Part shown: positions 47,604 through 59,594 of the stretch, in pieces | How positions within the stretch are numbered: the stretch's first letter is position 1 | How the letters are laid out: every line of letters starts with the position of its first letter | Assembly (NCBI RefSeq): GCF_027158005.1 | Contig: NZ_JAPVLQ010000005.1 | Span: 248,001 to 312,000 of the forward strand | Length of the DNA stretch: 64,000 bases | From: Rhodococcus sp. H36-A4 | Lineage (GTDB): Bacteria > Actinomycetota > Actinomycetes > Mycobacteriales > Mycobacteriaceae | Direction: 5' to 3' | The notes under the pieces: generated by a model | What the model saw: the letters and a program-made list of their open reading frames with translations, nothing else | What the model was told of the DNA's origin: nothing | Database searches by the model: none | Position numbers and translations under genes: made by a program

Positions 47604-48394
47604 GTGTCGTGCGCGATTCCCTGATCATCGGCAAACGCAATCTGATCAAGATCAAGCGGGTTCCGGATCTGCTGGTCTTCGCGACGCTGTCGCCCATCAT
47701 GTTCGTGCTTCTGTTCGCATACGTGTTCGGCAGTGCCGTCGACATTCCTGGCGGCGGCGATTACAAGAGCTTTTTGATGGGTGGCATCTTCGTTCAGACG
47801 ATGATCTTCGGTGCCACGATCACCGGATCTTCGCTGGCAGAGGATCTGCAAAAGGGTGTGATGGACAGGTTCCGTTCGCTGCCGATGGCACGCTCGGCTG
47901 TGGTCATCGGACGAACTGCCGCCGACGTGGGCAACAATCTGGTGACCATCACGATCATGTCGATCACCGGCTTGATCGTCGGCTGGCGCATTACGACGTC
48001 GTTCTTCGAGGCTCTTGCCGGGTACGTCCTGCTGCTGTTGTTCGCCTACTCGATCTCCTGGGTGATGGCGTTCGTCGGGCTGTCGGTACGGTCACCGGAA
48101 ATTTTCAACAATGCCTCGTTCATCGTCATATTCCCTGTCACCTTCATCGCGAACACATTCGTGCCCATCGACGGCTTCCCGCCGCTGCTCAAAACGATCG
48201 CCGAATGGAATCCGATTTCCTCGACTGTCCAGGCGGTGCGCGAGTTGTTCGGCAACACAAGTCCTTTGGCGCCGCCGCCGGACGTGTGGTCACTGCAAAA
48301 CCCAGTGCTCTATACGCTCATTTGGGTTGTCGTTCTGCTTGTAGTCTTCGTGCCGTTGTCGGTGCGTAAGTACGAGAGCACTCTCACTGCTTGA
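47600..48394 (+). CDS. ABC-2 type permease, DrrB family
   Basis: A 264-residue permease with six transmembrane segments, in the ABC-2 family (LIKIKRVPDLLVFATLSPIM at the N-terminus, then GSSLAEDLQKGVMDRFRSLPMARS, the conserved coupling region). It forms an exporter with the preceding ATPase, for lipids, polyketides or drugs; the substrate is not visible. The 3' end overlaps the convergent hydrolase gene by 11 bp. Confidence 0.9.
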   Translation: MSVVRDSLIIGKRNLIKIKRVPDLLVFATLSPIMFVLLFAYVFGSAVDIPGGGDYKSFLMGGIFVQTMIFGATITGSSLAEDLQKGVMDRFRSLPMARSAVVIGRTAADVGNNLVTITIMSITGLIVGWRITTSFFEALAGYVLLLLFAYSISWVMAFVGLSVRSPEIFNNASFIVIFPVTFIANTFVPIDGFPPLLKTIAEWNPISSTVQAVRELFGNTSPLAPPPDVWSLQNPVLYTLIWVVVLLVVFVPLSVRKYESTLTA

Positions 48395-49637
48395 GGCTGG
48401 TCTCGAGAAAATCCAAAACCTCGGTCCACATTCGGCGCTGCGCCTTCGCGGTGCCTGCCGGCGTTCCACCGGACACCGTGTCGTAGTTACGGTCGACGGT
48501 CGTAGGCGTTGCGGGGGGACGCAGAATATGACCGGCATTCGGCAGGATCAGCAACCGGTCCGTAGTGCGTTTGCGTCTGGCAATCAACGCGCGCGCCATC
48601 CGGTCGGACGGGTACGCCGCGTCGTCATCGCCGGCGATCGCAAGCAGCGGAGCGTCGATCCGCTCGACGGGGATGGTCGCGTCATAGACGTCTTTGTCGT
48701 TTTTCAGTCCGGCAGCGTATGCGGGTCGTAACGACAGAGCTTGTGAGGTGGGGCCGGTCGCGAAAACCCGTCGGGCGGCCGTCTTGATCAGCTGCCCGAT
48801 GAGCCGTTCGCTTCGCATGGGCATGTACGGCAGCGGTTCACCGCAGACGGTCAGCGAAGACGTTCGGGGTGGAGGTCCACCGTTGGATCGGGCTTGCAGG
48901 ACGACGTGGGATGGCGCCATCGCGATGACGCCGCGGATCGGAAGGCTCGGAGTGCGGGCCAAAGCCGACAACGCCACCGACACCCCGACCGAGCAGGAGT
49001 AGACCGCGATGCGGCGTGTGTCGACCCGTTCGTGGCCGGCAAAAGCTGCCATTCCTGCGGCTATCGCTTCTACCGGTATCTCCTCGAACTGCTCGGGGAG
49101 ACCGGTGTCGTCCATATAGGACAGAACGGCTGCCACGTATCCATGTGAAGCGAGCAGTGCCGCCGTGGGCGCTGCCGTTCGTGCACCTGTTGTGCCGGGG
49201 AGAACGATGACCCCGGCCAGGACATCGTCACCGGTATCAGGCAGATAGATCCGCAGTCGCCACCCGACGCCCGCGAGATCCTCGCGAACCAGATCTTCGC
49301 CCCAGGTGCGACGCACCGTGGTGCTGGACGAACCCTCCACTGCGTGCACCGAGATTCGGTAGTCGAGTCCGCCGTCCGATCCGGCGAAGGCGACGGGCAC
49401 GACCCCTTCGTCGACGAAGAACATGTTCCACCACGGTCGGTCGGGGTCGGTGATCAAAAGCCGACCTTCGGCATCGATGTTGTAGTCCTGATGTGACACC
49501 CAGTGGTGGTTGTTCGCATCCACTGTGGCGACATCGAGATGGACCGGAAGGCCGGGGGAAACGCCCAGGACACGAAAGGTAGTGGGGCCGTCGATCGGGC
49601 CCTCGACTGGGTCGACCTGCAGGGACACTGCATCCAT
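48384..49637 (-). CDS. Acyl-CoA thioesterase/BAAT-family alpha/beta hydrolase
   Basis: A 417-residue protein with an N-terminal immunoglobulin-like domain (PVEGPIDGPTTFRVLGVSPG, VATVDANNHHWVSHQDYNID) and a C-terminal alpha/beta-hydrolase of the bile acid-CoA:amino acid N-acyltransferase (BAAT) type. The nucleophile elbow is VYSCSVGVS (likely S216), with Asp in LLAIAGDDDAAYPS and His in NAGHILRPP. In bacteria these are acyl-CoA thioesterases or acyltransferases; the acyl group is unknown. It is transcribed toward the exporter genes. Confidence 0.82.
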   Translation of the reverse strand: MDAVSLQVDPVEGPIDGPTTFRVLGVSPGLPVHLDVATVDANNHHWVSHQDYNIDAEGRLLITDPDRPWWNMFFVDEGVVPVAFAGSDGGLDYRISVHAVEGSSSTTVRRTWGEDLVREDLAGVGWRLRIYLPDTGDDVLAGVIVLPGTTGARTAAPTAALLASHGYVAAVLSYMDDTGLPEQFEEIPVEAIAAGMAAFAGHERVDTRRIAVYSCSVGVSVALSALARTPSLPIRGVIAMAPSHVVLQARSNGGPPPRTSSLTVCGEPLPYMPMRSERLIGQLIKTAARRVFATGPTSQALSLRPAYAAGLKNDKDVYDATIPVERIDAPLLAIAGDDDAAYPSDRMARALIARRKRTTDRLLILPNAGHILRPPATPTTVDRNYDTVSGGTPAGTAKAQRRMWTEVLDFLETSLKQ

Positions 49638-49685
49638 TGCCCAAGTGTGCGCCGTGACCGCGCTCGGTGTCGGTCATATAACGCA

Positions 49686-49722
49686 AGTTTCCCCGGTCGG
49701 ATGACTACCGACCGGGGAAACT
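49686..49722 (-). terminator. Hairpin terminator of greA
   Basis: A perfect 15-bp stem (49686-49700 with 49708-49722) with a 7-nt loop, 22 bp after the greA stop on the minus strand. The tail (TGCGTTAT) has few T, as is common in actinobacterial terminators. Confidence 0.8.
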
Positions 49723-49743
49723 CGACTGAACCGAGACCAATGT

Positions 49744-50238
49744 CTACGAGTGGTAAGGCTCCGCGCTGACGAGCGTGACCTTCATGATCTTGCCGTTCGG
49801 CAAGGTGTACTGGCGGGTGTCGCCGACCTTGGCATTGATCAGTGAACCACCCAGCGGAGAGCTAGGGGAGTAGACCTCGAGCTTGGAGTCGGTGGAACCC
49901 TCTTCACGGGTGGCGATGAGGAAAGTCTCGGCGTCGGACTCGTCGCCGTCGTAGTAGACCTTCACCACGGACCCGGGGAGTGCTACACCGGACTGGGTGG
50001 GGGCCTCGCCGACCTTGGCGGAGTTCAACAGTTCCTGCAACTGGCGAATACGGGCTTCCTGCTGGCCCTGGTCCTCGCGTGCAGCGTGGTAGCCGCCGTT
50101 CTCTTTCAGATCGCCCTCTTCGCGTCGCTCGTTGATTTCGGCGGCGATGATCGGGCGATTGGAAATGAGTTGGTCGAGTTCGCTCTTGAGCCTGTCGTGG
50201 GACTCCTGGGTAAGCCAGGTCACCTGGGTCTCGGTCAT
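49744..50238 (-). CDS. greA: Transcription elongation factor GreA
   Basis: A 164-residue GreA that rescues backtracked RNA polymerase. An N-terminal coiled coil carries the acidic tip ([22 protein letters not shown]), followed by the C-terminal FKBP-like domain ([18 protein letters not shown]). The ATG 50238 has AAGGGAG 8 nt upstream; the frame is open to 50430 but without GreA character. It corresponds to Rv1080c in a block conserved with M. tuberculosis. Confidence 0.96.
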   Translation of the reverse strand: MTETQVTWLTQESHDRLKSELDQLISNRPIIAAEINERREEGDLKENGGYHAAREDQGQQEARIRQLQELLNSAKVGEAPTQSGVALPGSVVKVYYDGDESDAETFLIATREEGSTDSKLEVYSPSSPLGGSLINAKVGDTRQYTLPNGKIMKVTLVSAEPYHS

Positions 50239-50475
50239 CTCGATCACTCCCTTGTAGTAGAAGTCGCGGTGGACTCCCAGTTTTATGCGGACGGCGCACG
50301 CGGCAAACCTGGGGATTGCAGTGTGCAAATCCCCAACGTGGTAGGCCCGTTTCTCGAGCCACTGGAGTGCAGCATCAGCCGCGGGCCACAGTGCCGCCCT
50401 GGCCGTCAATGCAGCAATACACGGCTCCAAAGCGGAACCGTGTACCGGCCGATCTTACCACGAGCAGGCGCTAGG

Positions 50476-50898
50476 TCAGCCTGCGCGCAAATAATCGGGG
50501 ACTTTCAGGCTGCATCCATAGATGTCGCCGACAGCGGGCGGTTGAGAAGTACGTATCACCGACACTACCTCGACCTCGCGTGCGTCCGAGCCGGGTACGA
50601 GGACTTCGCGGCGTCCGGTTTCCGACCCGTCACGCGAACGCGCCCTCACGATACAGACCGCGTCGTCCTGAGGATCTGCGCGCGTGACGCTGAAACGAAT
50701 GGAGATGGTGGAATCGTCGAGCAGGTCGAACGCGAGCGCTGTTCCCTCGATATCTTTCACCGAAAACTTCACGTACCCGATGTAGGCGATCCCCAGGCCT
50801 GCCAGGAGCACCATGACGAGCAGCAGGTTCTTGGTTCGGCGGGAAACCGACCGTGACGTCGACGCGGGATATCGGCCTTCGGGGAGCGTGGAAGTCAT
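50476..50898 (-). CDS. DUF4307 membrane protein
   Basis: A 140-residue protein with one transmembrane segment (NLLLVMVLLAGLGIAYIGYV) after a short basic cytosolic end, and an extracytoplasmic beta-rich domain (STISIRFSVTRADPQDDAVC, GDIYGCSLKVPDY). It matches the DUF4307 family and Rv1081c by position between greA and mca. Function unknown. The 237-bp gap to greA suggests separate transcription or a long spacer. Confidence 0.8.
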   Translation of the reverse strand: MTSTLPEGRYPASTSRSVSRRTKNLLLVMVLLAGLGIAYIGYVKFSVKDIEGTALAFDLLDDSTISIRFSVTRADPQDDAVCIVRARSRDGSETGRREVLVPGSDAREVEVVSVIRTSQPPAVGDIYGCSLKVPDYLRAG

Positions 50899-51034
50899 GC
50901 ATGCTTTCGTCGTGAAGGTCAGGGGAACTCGGTGTTCGCTGGTGGATCTACGGCAGCCGGTGCGCGCTGTGTCGGCGCCGAGTGGAACTATATGTGTAGG
51001 GAAGAAGCAGGCGAAGCTGAGGTGAGGAAAGAAC

Positions 51035-51910
51035 GTGTCCGGACTACGGCTCATGGCGGTGCACGCCCATCCCGACGACGAATCGAGCAAGGGCGCAGCG
51101 ACGACGGCTCGGTACGCCGCCGAGAACAACGATGTCCTGGTCGTGACGTTGACCGGTGGTGAACGGGGAGACATCCTCAATCCAGCGATGGACATCCCCG
51201 GTGTGAACGATCGCATCGAGGAAGTGCGGCGGGAAGAGATGGCGGAGGCGGCTCGCATTCTCGGTGTACGCCAACACTGGCTCGGTTTCGTCGATTCGGG
51301 TTTACCCGAGGGCGATCCGTTGCCCCCGCTGCCCGAGGGGTGCTTCGCGCTGGTTCCACTCGAAGAGTCCACCGAGGCTCTGGTCAAAGTTGTTCGCGAA
51401 TTCAAACCGCACGTTATGACTACGTACGACGAGAAGGGCGGATACCCGCACCCGGACCACATCCGGTGTCACGAGGTATCGGTTGCGGCCTTCGAAGCCG
51501 CAGGTGATCCGACGAAGTTCCCCGACGCCGGGGAACCGTGGACACCGCTCAAGCTCTACTACTCGCATGGTTTCCTCCGTAAGAGGATGCAACTGTTCAA
51601 CGACTGGTTCGTCGACCGCGGCGAAGAGAGCCCATTCGCCGACTGGTTGAAGCGGTGGACGACGGACCGCGACGAAATCATGGAGAGAATCACCACTCAG
51701 GTCACTGCCGACGAATACTTCGAGCAGCGCGACGACGCATTGCGGGCGCATGCCACGCAGATCGACCCGAACGGGGTGTTTTTCGCCGTACCCGTCGATG
51801 TGCAGCGCAAGCTCTGGCCCACCGAGGAGTTCGAATTGGCGAAGACGCGGGTCAAGACGTCGCTACCCGAAACCGATCTGTTCGCCGGCATCGAAACGAA
51901 GGACGTCTGA
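51035..51910 (+). CDS. mca: Mycothiol S-conjugate amidase
   Basis: A 291-residue zinc amidase of the MshB/Mca family. The zinc motif is AHPDDE (H12, D15) with the second ligand in HPDH (H139-H142). Mca cleaves mycothiol conjugates of toxins to release mercapturic acids for export. Length and the [20 protein letters not shown] start are those of Mca, not MshB. The GTG start has GAGGAAAG upstream, and TATATG at about 50988 may be the -10. It corresponds to Rv1082. Confidence 0.95.
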   Translation: MSGLRLMAVHAHPDDESSKGAATTARYAAENNDVLVVTLTGGERGDILNPAMDIPGVNDRIEEVRREEMAEAARILGVRQHWLGFVDSGLPEGDPLPPLPEGCFALVPLEESTEALVKVVREFKPHVMTTYDEKGGYPHPDHIRCHEVSVAAFEAAGDPTKFPDAGEPWTPLKLYYSHGFLRKRMQLFNDWFVDRGEESPFADWLKRWTTDRDEIMERITTQVTADEYFEQRDDALRAHATQIDPNGVFFAVPVDVQRKLWPTEEFELAKTRVKTSLPETDLFAGIETKDV

Positions 51911-52201
51911 GTGATCACCTCGCTACTGGCCCAGCAGCCGACCGGCCCGGAGTTCGGTAAATCTTCGCCCGTCGGGCTGGTGATCATCGTCGCGCTTCTC
52001 GTCGGTACGGCTCTGCTGATCTGGTCGATGAACAAAAAGATCAAGAAGCTTCCCGAAACATTCGAGAAGGCAGACCCGAGGCCTGATCAGGAACTCGACG
52101 AGGGGACCGATCGCGGCGCGCTGAAGAAAGATCCGCCCAAGACGTCGACCACGGACAAGACGTCGACCACGGACAAGCGGTCCGGCAAGGACGAGACTTA
52201 G
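51911..52201 (+). CDS. Small single-span membrane protein next to mca
   Basis: A 96-residue protein with one transmembrane segment (PVGLVIIVALLVGTALLIWS) and a charged cytosolic tail with an exact TSTTDK duplication. The GTG directly follows the mca stop. It holds the place of Rv1083 in M. tuberculosis, so the mca partner gene is conserved in position. Function unknown. Confidence 0.78.
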   Translation: MITSLLAQQPTGPEFGKSSPVGLVIIVALLVGTALLIWSMNKKIKKLPETFEKADPRPDQELDEGTDRGALKKDPPKTSTTDKTSTTDKRSGKDET

Positions 52202-52203
52202 CC

Positions 52204-54213
<2,010 letters not shown>

Positions 54214-54219
54214 CCCTCG

Positions 54220-54885
54220 CTAGAACAGCACCAACCACACGGCGACGAGGTGGCAGATCGCGGCAAGCACAGTGGCCGCGTGGAAGAACTCGTGATGCCC
54301 GAATGTGGTGGGCCAGGGATTGGGCCATTTCGTCGCATACAGGATGGCTCCGATGCTGTACAGGACACCGCCTACGAGCAAGAGAATGAACGGTGCGAAG
54401 CCCACTTGCTCGATCAGTGTCGGTGCGACCGGCACGATGGCCCAGCCGAGAATCAGATACAGAGGTACGCCCACCCAGACGGGTGCGAGAGGCCACAGCA
54501 TCTTGAGCGCGACGCCGCTGAGTGCACCGATCCAGACGACGATCAGCAGGGTTCTGCCGGTTGCTGCCGGTAGTCCGAGTACGGCGAACGGCGTGTAGCT
54601 GCCGGCGATGAACAGAAAGATCATCGAGTGATCGGCACGCTTCATCCACGTGCGAGTGGCAGGAGTCTTCCAGTGAATTCGGTGGTACGTAGCGCTCACT
54701 CCGAAGACACCGCAGACGGTGCTCGCGTAGACCGCCGTCGCGATTCCGGCACTGACGGAGACCAAGCTGAAGGCCAACGTGACCAGGACGATGCCCGCCA
54801 CGACGGAGACCGCGAAAGCGTAGAGATGAATCCACCCGCGCATCCGAGGTTTCGCGGGTAGTTGGTCGATCCCGAACATCGTCAT
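54220..54885 (-). CDS. Hemolysin III / PAQR-family membrane protein
   Basis: A 221-residue seven-span membrane protein with the PAQR metal-site motifs SATYHRIHW, KRADHSMIFLFIAGSYTP and GHHEFFHAATVLAAICH. Despite the name, these are thought to be zinc-dependent membrane hydrolases or membrane-fluidity factors. It matches Rv1085c by position. A perfect dyad lies 20 bp upstream of its ATG. Confidence 0.9.
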   Translation of the reverse strand: MTMFGIDQLPAKPRMRGWIHLYAFAVSVVAGIVLVTLAFSLVSVSAGIATAVYASTVCGVFGVSATYHRIHWKTPATRTWMKRADHSMIFLFIAGSYTPFAVLGLPAATGRTLLIVVWIGALSGVALKMLWPLAPVWVGVPLYLILGWAIVPVAPTLIEQVGFAPFILLLVGGVLYSIGAILYATKWPNPWPTTFGHHEFFHAATVLAAICHLVAVWLVLF

Positions 54886-54905
54886 GCGATCACTTCCTCT
54901 CGACT

Positions 54906-54931
54906 CCGAACCTACGCAACCGTAGGTTCGG
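54906..54931 (-). promoter_or_regulatory. Dyad operator upstream of the hemolysin III gene
   Basis: CCGAACCTACG, a CAAC spacer and CGTAGGTTCGG make a perfect 11-bp inverted repeat. It lies 20 bp upstream of the hemolysin III start codon and 80 bp upstream of the cis-prenyltransferase start, in the divergent region. The form is that of a TetR-type operator; no regulator gene is adjacent. Confidence 0.6.
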
Positions 54932-55011
54932 TCCGTACTCTACCGGCGAGTAGCTTCGTTGCGTCGGCGTAAGGTTGTGCTCCGTGGTGATCCGACTGTG
55001 GTGATGTCTCG

Positions 55012-55794
55012 GTGAAAATTCTCCCGACGAACGTACGTAACGTGCTGTACAACGTGTACGAGCGGCGCTTGCTCATGCAGCTCGACGGCATGCGCCATCC
55101 GCGTCACGTTGCAGTGATGTGTGATGGAAATCGCCGATGGGCACGTGAGAACGGCTTCACCGACGTCGCGCACGGTCATCGCATGGGTGCACTGAAGATC
55201 GCCGAGATGCTCGGTTGGTGCGACGCCGCGGGAATCGAGATGGCCACCATCTATCTACTCTCGACCGAGAATTTGTCCCGCGACCCCGACGAGCTCGATT
55301 CACTACTCGAGATCATCACCGACGTCGTCGAGGAGATCTGCGGACCCGAGCAGAATTGGGGGGTCAAGATCGTCGGCACCCTCGAGCTCCTTCCACCTTC
55401 GACGGCGCGCAGGCTCGAAGAGGCCGCCGCTCACACCGCGGGGCGAACCGGAACACACGTCAACGTCGCAGTGGGCTACGGCGGTCGTCAGGAAATCGCC
55501 GACGCAGTGCAGTTATTGGTGAGAGAGAAGATTGCCGAGGGGCTCACCGGGGACGACTTGGTGGATTCCATCGACGTCAAGGGCATCGATACTCACCTCT
55601 ACACCTCCGGCCAGCCCGATCCTGATCTGGTGATTCGTACTTCGGGTGAACAACGGCTCTCCGGATTTCTGCTGTGGCAGAGCGCGTATTCGGAAATCTG
55701 GTTCACCGAGGCGTACTGGCCCGAATTCCGCCGAGTCGACTTCCTTCGGGCTCTGCGTGACTACGCAGCCAGGCATCGCCGGTTCGGAATCTGA
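55012..55794 (+). CDS. Short-chain cis-prenyl diphosphate synthase (Z,E-farnesyl diphosphate synthase type)
   Basis: A 260-residue UPP-synthase-family enzyme with the catalytic Asp in HVAVMCDGNRRWAR (D38) and the RTSGEQRLSGFLLWQSAYSEIW block. The position directly after the hemolysin III gene matches Rv1086 of M. tuberculosis, the Z,E-farnesyl diphosphate synthase that makes the primer for decaprenyl phosphate used in cell-wall arabinogalactan synthesis. The GTG start has a poor ribosome-binding site; ATG 55066 (MQLDGMRHP) is possible. Confidence 0.9.
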   Translation: MKILPTNVRNVLYNVYERRLLMQLDGMRHPRHVAVMCDGNRRWARENGFTDVAHGHRMGALKIAEMLGWCDAAGIEMATIYLLSTENLSRDPDELDSLLEIITDVVEEICGPEQNWGVKIVGTLELLPPSTARRLEEAAAHTAGRTGTHVNVAVGYGGRQEIADAVQLLVREKIAEGLTGDDLVDSIDVKGIDTHLYTSGQPDPDLVIRTSGEQRLSGFLLWQSAYSEIWFTEAYWPEFRRVDFLRALRDYAARHRRFGI

Positions 55795-55802
55795 ATACCG
55801 AT

Positions 55803-56726
55803 CTACAACTTGCGCAATCGGAGCCTGTTGATGGCGTGATCGCTGTCTTTGCGCAGCACCATTGTGGCCCGAGGACGCGTCGGCAGAATGTTCTCGACGA
55901 GGTTCGGCAGGTTGATCGAATGCCAGAGATCCTCGGCTGCCAGACGTGCGTGCTCGTCGGGCAGATTCGCGTAGTGATGGAAGTGCGCGTCGGGATCGGC
56001 GAACGATGTCTTACGCAGCGCGAGAAAACGCTTCACATACCAGCGCTCGATGTCCTCGATTCTGGCGTCGACGTAGATCGAGAAGTCGAACAGATCCGAG
56101 ACCATCAAACGTGAACCGGTCTGCAGAACGTTGAGGCCTTCGACGATGAGAATGTCCGGCTGACGAACCATGTGGAACTGGCCCTTCAGAATGTCGTAGG
56201 ACACGTGTGAATAGACCGGTGCGGCAACCTCTTCGGCTCCCGACTTCACTTCGGTGACGAAGCGGAGCAGCTTGCGGCGATCGTAGCTTTCGGGAAATCC
56301 CTTGCGATGGAGAATGCCGCGACGGATCAACTCTGTCGTCGAATACAGGAAGCCGTCGGTGGTGACCAGGTCGACGCGTGGATGGTGATCCCATCGCGCG
56401 AGGAGTGCTTGCAGAACTCGGGCCGTGGTCGACTTTCCTACCGCGACACTGCCGGCGACTCCGATGACGAAGGGCACCTGACGATCCGGGTGCTTCTCGC
56501 CGAGAAATGTTGCCGTGGCCGCGAACAGCCGTTGCCGCGCGGCGACTTGCAGGTGGATGAGTCGAGCCAAAGGGAGATACACCTCGGCGACTTCTTCGAG
56601 ATCGATCTGCTCACCCAAACCGCGGAGGCCGACGAGTTCTTCCTCGGTGAGCACCAGTGGCGTCGACTGCCGAAGAGTGCGCCACTGAGCGCGATCGAAC
56701 TCGACGTAGGGGCTGGGTTCGCTCAT
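55803..56726 (-). CDS. coaA: Pantothenate kinase, type I
   Basis: A 307-residue type I (CoaA) pantothenate kinase, the first enzyme of coenzyme A synthesis. The P-loop is [12 protein letters not shown]; other blocks are [20 protein letters not shown] and [12 protein letters not shown]. The ATG 56726 gives the family start [16 protein letters not shown]; the frame is open to 56792 through the hairpin region. The stop is 8 bp from the convergent cis-prenyltransferase. It is equivalent to Rv1092c. Confidence 0.95.
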   Translation of the reverse strand: MSEPSPYVEFDRAQWRTLRQSTPLVLTEEELVGLRGLGEQIDLEEVAEVYLPLARLIHLQVAARQRLFAATATFLGEKHPDRQVPFVIGVAGSVAVGKSTTARVLQALLARWDHHPRVDLVTTDGFLYSTTELIRRGILHRKGFPESYDRRKLLRFVTEVKSGAEEVAAPVYSHVSYDILKGQFHMVRQPDILIVEGLNVLQTGSRLMVSDLFDFSIYVDARIEDIERWYVKRFLALRKTSFADPDAHFHHYANLPDEHARLAAEDLWHSINLPNLVENILPTRPRATMVLRKDSDHAINRLRLRKL

Positions 56727-56739
56727 TCGGAGGTACACA

Positions 56740-56787
56740 CCTCGTGTGCCTGGTGCGTACCTGGGAGTACGCACCAGGCGCACGAGG
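56740..56787. repeat. Long near-perfect inverted repeat between coaA and the DUF885 gene
   Basis: A 21-bp stem (56740-56760 with 56767-56787) with one G-T wobble and a 6-nt loop (CTGGGA). The core GTGCGTAC appears in both arms, and again, inverted, at 56831-56838. It lies in the leader of coaA (ending 14 bp before its ATG). It could be a structured leader, a REP-like element or a cruciform. It lacks T-runs, so it is not a standard terminator. Confidence 0.85.
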
Positions 56788-56895
56788 GACACTGAAGTCG
56801 CATGGCTTCAGATTGTGCTTGGTGCCACTGGTACGCACACGGGCGGGGTAGTTCACTGTTCGTTCATCTCATTGCTGCCACTATCGTCGAATCTT

Positions 56896-58092
56896 ATGAA
56901 TGCCGATTCTCTCGTCCGTGAGTATCTACAACTCGGTCTGAAATTCGACCGACTCGAAGAGGGCTTCGTCGACGCGTACACCGGTGATCCCGAGTTGCGT
57001 CGACAGACCGAGAATGCGCCGGCTCCGGATCCGGCTGCCCTCGCGCGGCAGGCCGTCGCATTGCGGGCCGAGCTGGCCAATACCGATCTCTCGGCGCAAC
57101 GTGCCGAATTCATCGATGTCCATTTGCGTGCGCTGGAATGCTCGGGCCGCAAGTTCGCGGGAGAAGATATCGGTTTCGTCGACGAGGTCTTCGCATATTT
57201 CGATGTCCGCATCGAACCCGGGGATCAGGACCACTATGCGCAGGCACATCGAAAGATGGACGAGGTGTTGTCGGGTCCGGGTTCGCTCGCCGAGCGATTG
57301 GCCGCTCACCGCGCCAGAGACGTAATCCCGGCCGATCGGCTCCAGGACTGCGTCGAGGCCTTCTCGAGTGCCTTGCGTGATCGCGTGCGAGCAGAGTATT
57401 CGCTGCCCGAAACCGAGCAGGTGCGTTACGAGGTTGTGGGGGACAAGCCGTGGTCGGGATTCAACTATTACCTCGGTGACTTCAAGTCCACCGTGGCCAT
57501 CAACTCCGATCTCGAACAGCACATGGCGAACCTCCCGCACCTCATCGCGCATGAGGCTTATCCCGGACATCACACCGAGCACTGCCGGAAAGAGATGGGC
57601 CTCGTCGGGGCCGGGCAGCAGGAGCAGACCCTGTTTCTCGTCAACACTCCGCAATGCCTGATGGCGGAGGGGCTTGCCGATCTGGCGCTCGAGTCGATCG
57701 TCGGACCAGGATGGGGAGTGTGGGCGCAGGAAATCTACGCCGACCTCGGCCTGCGGTTCGACGGGGAGAAGGCCGAGCGATTGTCGGCGGCGTCGGGCCA
57801 GTTACTCGGGGTGCGGCAGGACGCGGCATTGTTGCTGCACGATCGACACAAGAGTCAGGATGACGTCGCGGCGTACCTGGAAAAATGGGGCCTCGCATCG
57901 CCCAAGCGTGCTCGGCAGAGTCTGAAGTTCTTGTCCTCGCCGTTGTGGCGTGCCTACAGCAGCACCTACGTCGAGGGATACAAACTTCTCGGCGGTTGGT
58001 TGGCTCAGGGCAAGACCGTCAGCGAGCGATCGGCGTTGTTCGGGCGCCTCCTCGACGAGCCGCTGACACCGGGGCAATTACGCATCTCGTAA
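56896..58092 (+). CDS. DUF885 family protein (putative metallopeptidase)
   Basis: A 398-residue DUF885 protein with the HExxxGHH-like motif in HLIAHEAYPGHHTEHC and a downstream Glu in MAEGLADLALES, the layout of a gluzincin-type zinc site. It is shorter than most DUF885 peptidases (~550 residues). No signal peptide is seen. There is no ribosome-binding site before the ATG 56896, and TATCGT (56882-56887) lies about 9 bp upstream, so a leaderless transcript is likely. Confidence 0.82.
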   Translation: MNADSLVREYLQLGLKFDRLEEGFVDAYTGDPELRRQTENAPAPDPAALARQAVALRAELANTDLSAQRAEFIDVHLRALECSGRKFAGEDIGFVDEVFAYFDVRIEPGDQDHYAQAHRKMDEVLSGPGSLAERLAAHRARDVIPADRLQDCVEAFSSALRDRVRAEYSLPETEQVRYEVVGDKPWSGFNYYLGDFKSTVAINSDLEQHMANLPHLIAHEAYPGHHTEHCRKEMGLVGAGQQEQTLFLVNTPQCLMAEGLADLALESIVGPGWGVWAQEIYADLGLRFDGEKAERLSAASGQLLGVRQDAALLLHDRHKSQDDVAAYLEKWGLASPKRARQSLKFLSSPLWRAYSSTYVEGYKLLGGWLAQGKTVSERSALFGRLLDEPLTPGQLRIS

Positions 58093-58137
58093 ACTAAAGG
58101 TCGCCCACATCGCTGCCCTCATTTGGAGACCCCTGTT

Positions 58138-59421
58138 ATGACTGACGTCAACAACCTGTCCCTTGCCGAACTCGATCCTGAGGTCGCCGAGGCCATGGCA
58201 GGCGAACTGGGGCGTCAGCGTGACACGCTCGAGATGATCGCATCGGAGAACTTCGTTCCCCGTGCCGTTCTGCAGGCACAGGGAAGCGTGCTGACGAACA
58301 AGTACGCCGAGGGCTACCCGGGTCGTCGCTACTACGGTGGCTGCGAGCACGTCGACGTCATCGAGGACTTGGCCCGCAATCGCGCCAAGGAACTCTTCGG
58401 CGCCGAGTTCGCCAACGTCCAGCCGCACGCCGGTGCGCAGGCCAACGCGGCAGTGTTGATGGCACTGATCAACCCGGGTGACAAGATCATGGGCCTCGAT
58501 CTGGCACACGGTGGCCACCTCACGCACGGTATGAAGCTGAACTTCTCCGGCAAGCTTTACGAGGTCGAGTCCTACGGTGTCAGCAAAGAAGACCACCGAA
58601 TCGATATGGATCAGGTGCGCAAGCAGGCCATCGAGGCCAAGCCGCAGGTCCTGATCGCCGGCTGGTCCGCCTACCCGCGATTCCAGGACTTCGAAGCCTT
58701 CCGTTCGATCGCAGACGAGGTCGGCGCATTGCTCTGGGTCGATATGGCGCACTTCGCCGGACTCGTCGCAGCAGGTCTACATCCCTCGCCCGTTCCCTAC
58801 GCCGACGTCGTGTCCTCTACGGTGCACAAAACTCTCGGAGGACCCCGGTCCGGCCTGATCCTCGCGAAGAAAGAATGGGCGAAGAAGCTCAACTCTGCAG
58901 TGTTCCCCGGCCAGCAGGGTGGCCCACTCATGCATGCGATCGCCGCCAAGGCCGTCGCTTTCAAGATCGCTGCGACGCCGGAGTTCAAGGAGCGCCAGGA
59001 GCGCACCCTCCTCGGAGCCTCACTCCTTGCGGATCGCCTGAACGGCAAAGACATCGCAGACAAGGGAATCTCGGTTCTCACCGGCGGCACCGACGTGCAC
59101 CTCGCCCTGGTGGACCTGCGTAACAGCCAGCTCGACGGCCAACAGGCCGAGGACCTTCTCCACGAGGTCGGCATCACCGTCAACCGCAACGCCGTGCCGT
59201 TCGATCCGCGCCCGCCGATGGTCACTTCGGGCCTGCGTATCGGCACCTCGGCACTCGCGACGCGTGGCTTCGGTGAAGCAGAGTTCACCGAGGTCGCCGA
59301 TATCATCGGCACCGCCCTCGCCACCGGCGAAGCCAGCGACTCGCTGAAAGAGCGCGTCGTCAAGGTCGCGCAGAGCAAGCCGCTCTACGACGGCCTCGAA
59401 GACTGGGGCCTGATCGGCTGA
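58138..59421 (+). CDS. glyA: Serine hydroxymethyltransferase
   Basis: A 427-residue PLP enzyme that interconverts serine and glycine with tetrahydrofolate. It shows [36 protein letters not shown] and the PLP-lysine block [14 protein letters not shown]. The ATG 58138 is preceded by GGAG at 10 nt. It is equivalent to Rv1093 (glyA1), and as there it stands near coaA, desA-type and phoH2 genes. No glycine riboswitch was found in the 45-bp leader. Confidence 0.96.
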   Translation: MTDVNNLSLAELDPEVAEAMAGELGRQRDTLEMIASENFVPRAVLQAQGSVLTNKYAEGYPGRRYYGGCEHVDVIEDLARNRAKELFGAEFANVQPHAGAQANAAVLMALINPGDKIMGLDLAHGGHLTHGMKLNFSGKLYEVESYGVSKEDHRIDMDQVRKQAIEAKPQVLIAGWSAYPRFQDFEAFRSIADEVGALLWVDMAHFAGLVAAGLHPSPVPYADVVSSTVHKTLGGPRSGLILAKKEWAKKLNSAVFPGQQGGPLMHAIAAKAVAFKIAATPEFKERQERTLLGASLLADRLNGKDIADKGISVLTGGTDVHLALVDLRNSQLDGQQAEDLLHEVGITVNRNAVPFDPRPPMVTSGLRIGTSALATRGFGEAEFTEVADIIGTALATGEASDSLKERVVKVAQSKPLYDGLEDWGLIG

Positions 59422-59594
59422 TTGACCGATGGGGACCTCCCCGACACGGCGCAACGGGTTAACGCGTTGTTCACCGACACGCCCCCTGCTCTCCGCGCCA
59501 ATCCTCGGAATCGGCGGTACCGTCGGCAGTAACAGACAGCGGGGAAGCTGGCTGTGCGGGAGGTTCTGATACGTGACTGAGCAAGTGAGTGCGA

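Noticed and set aside
58093..58137. Glycine riboswitch upstream of glyA
   Set aside because: The leader is only about 45 bp, too short for a glycine aptamer, and no aptamer-like conserved segments are visible.
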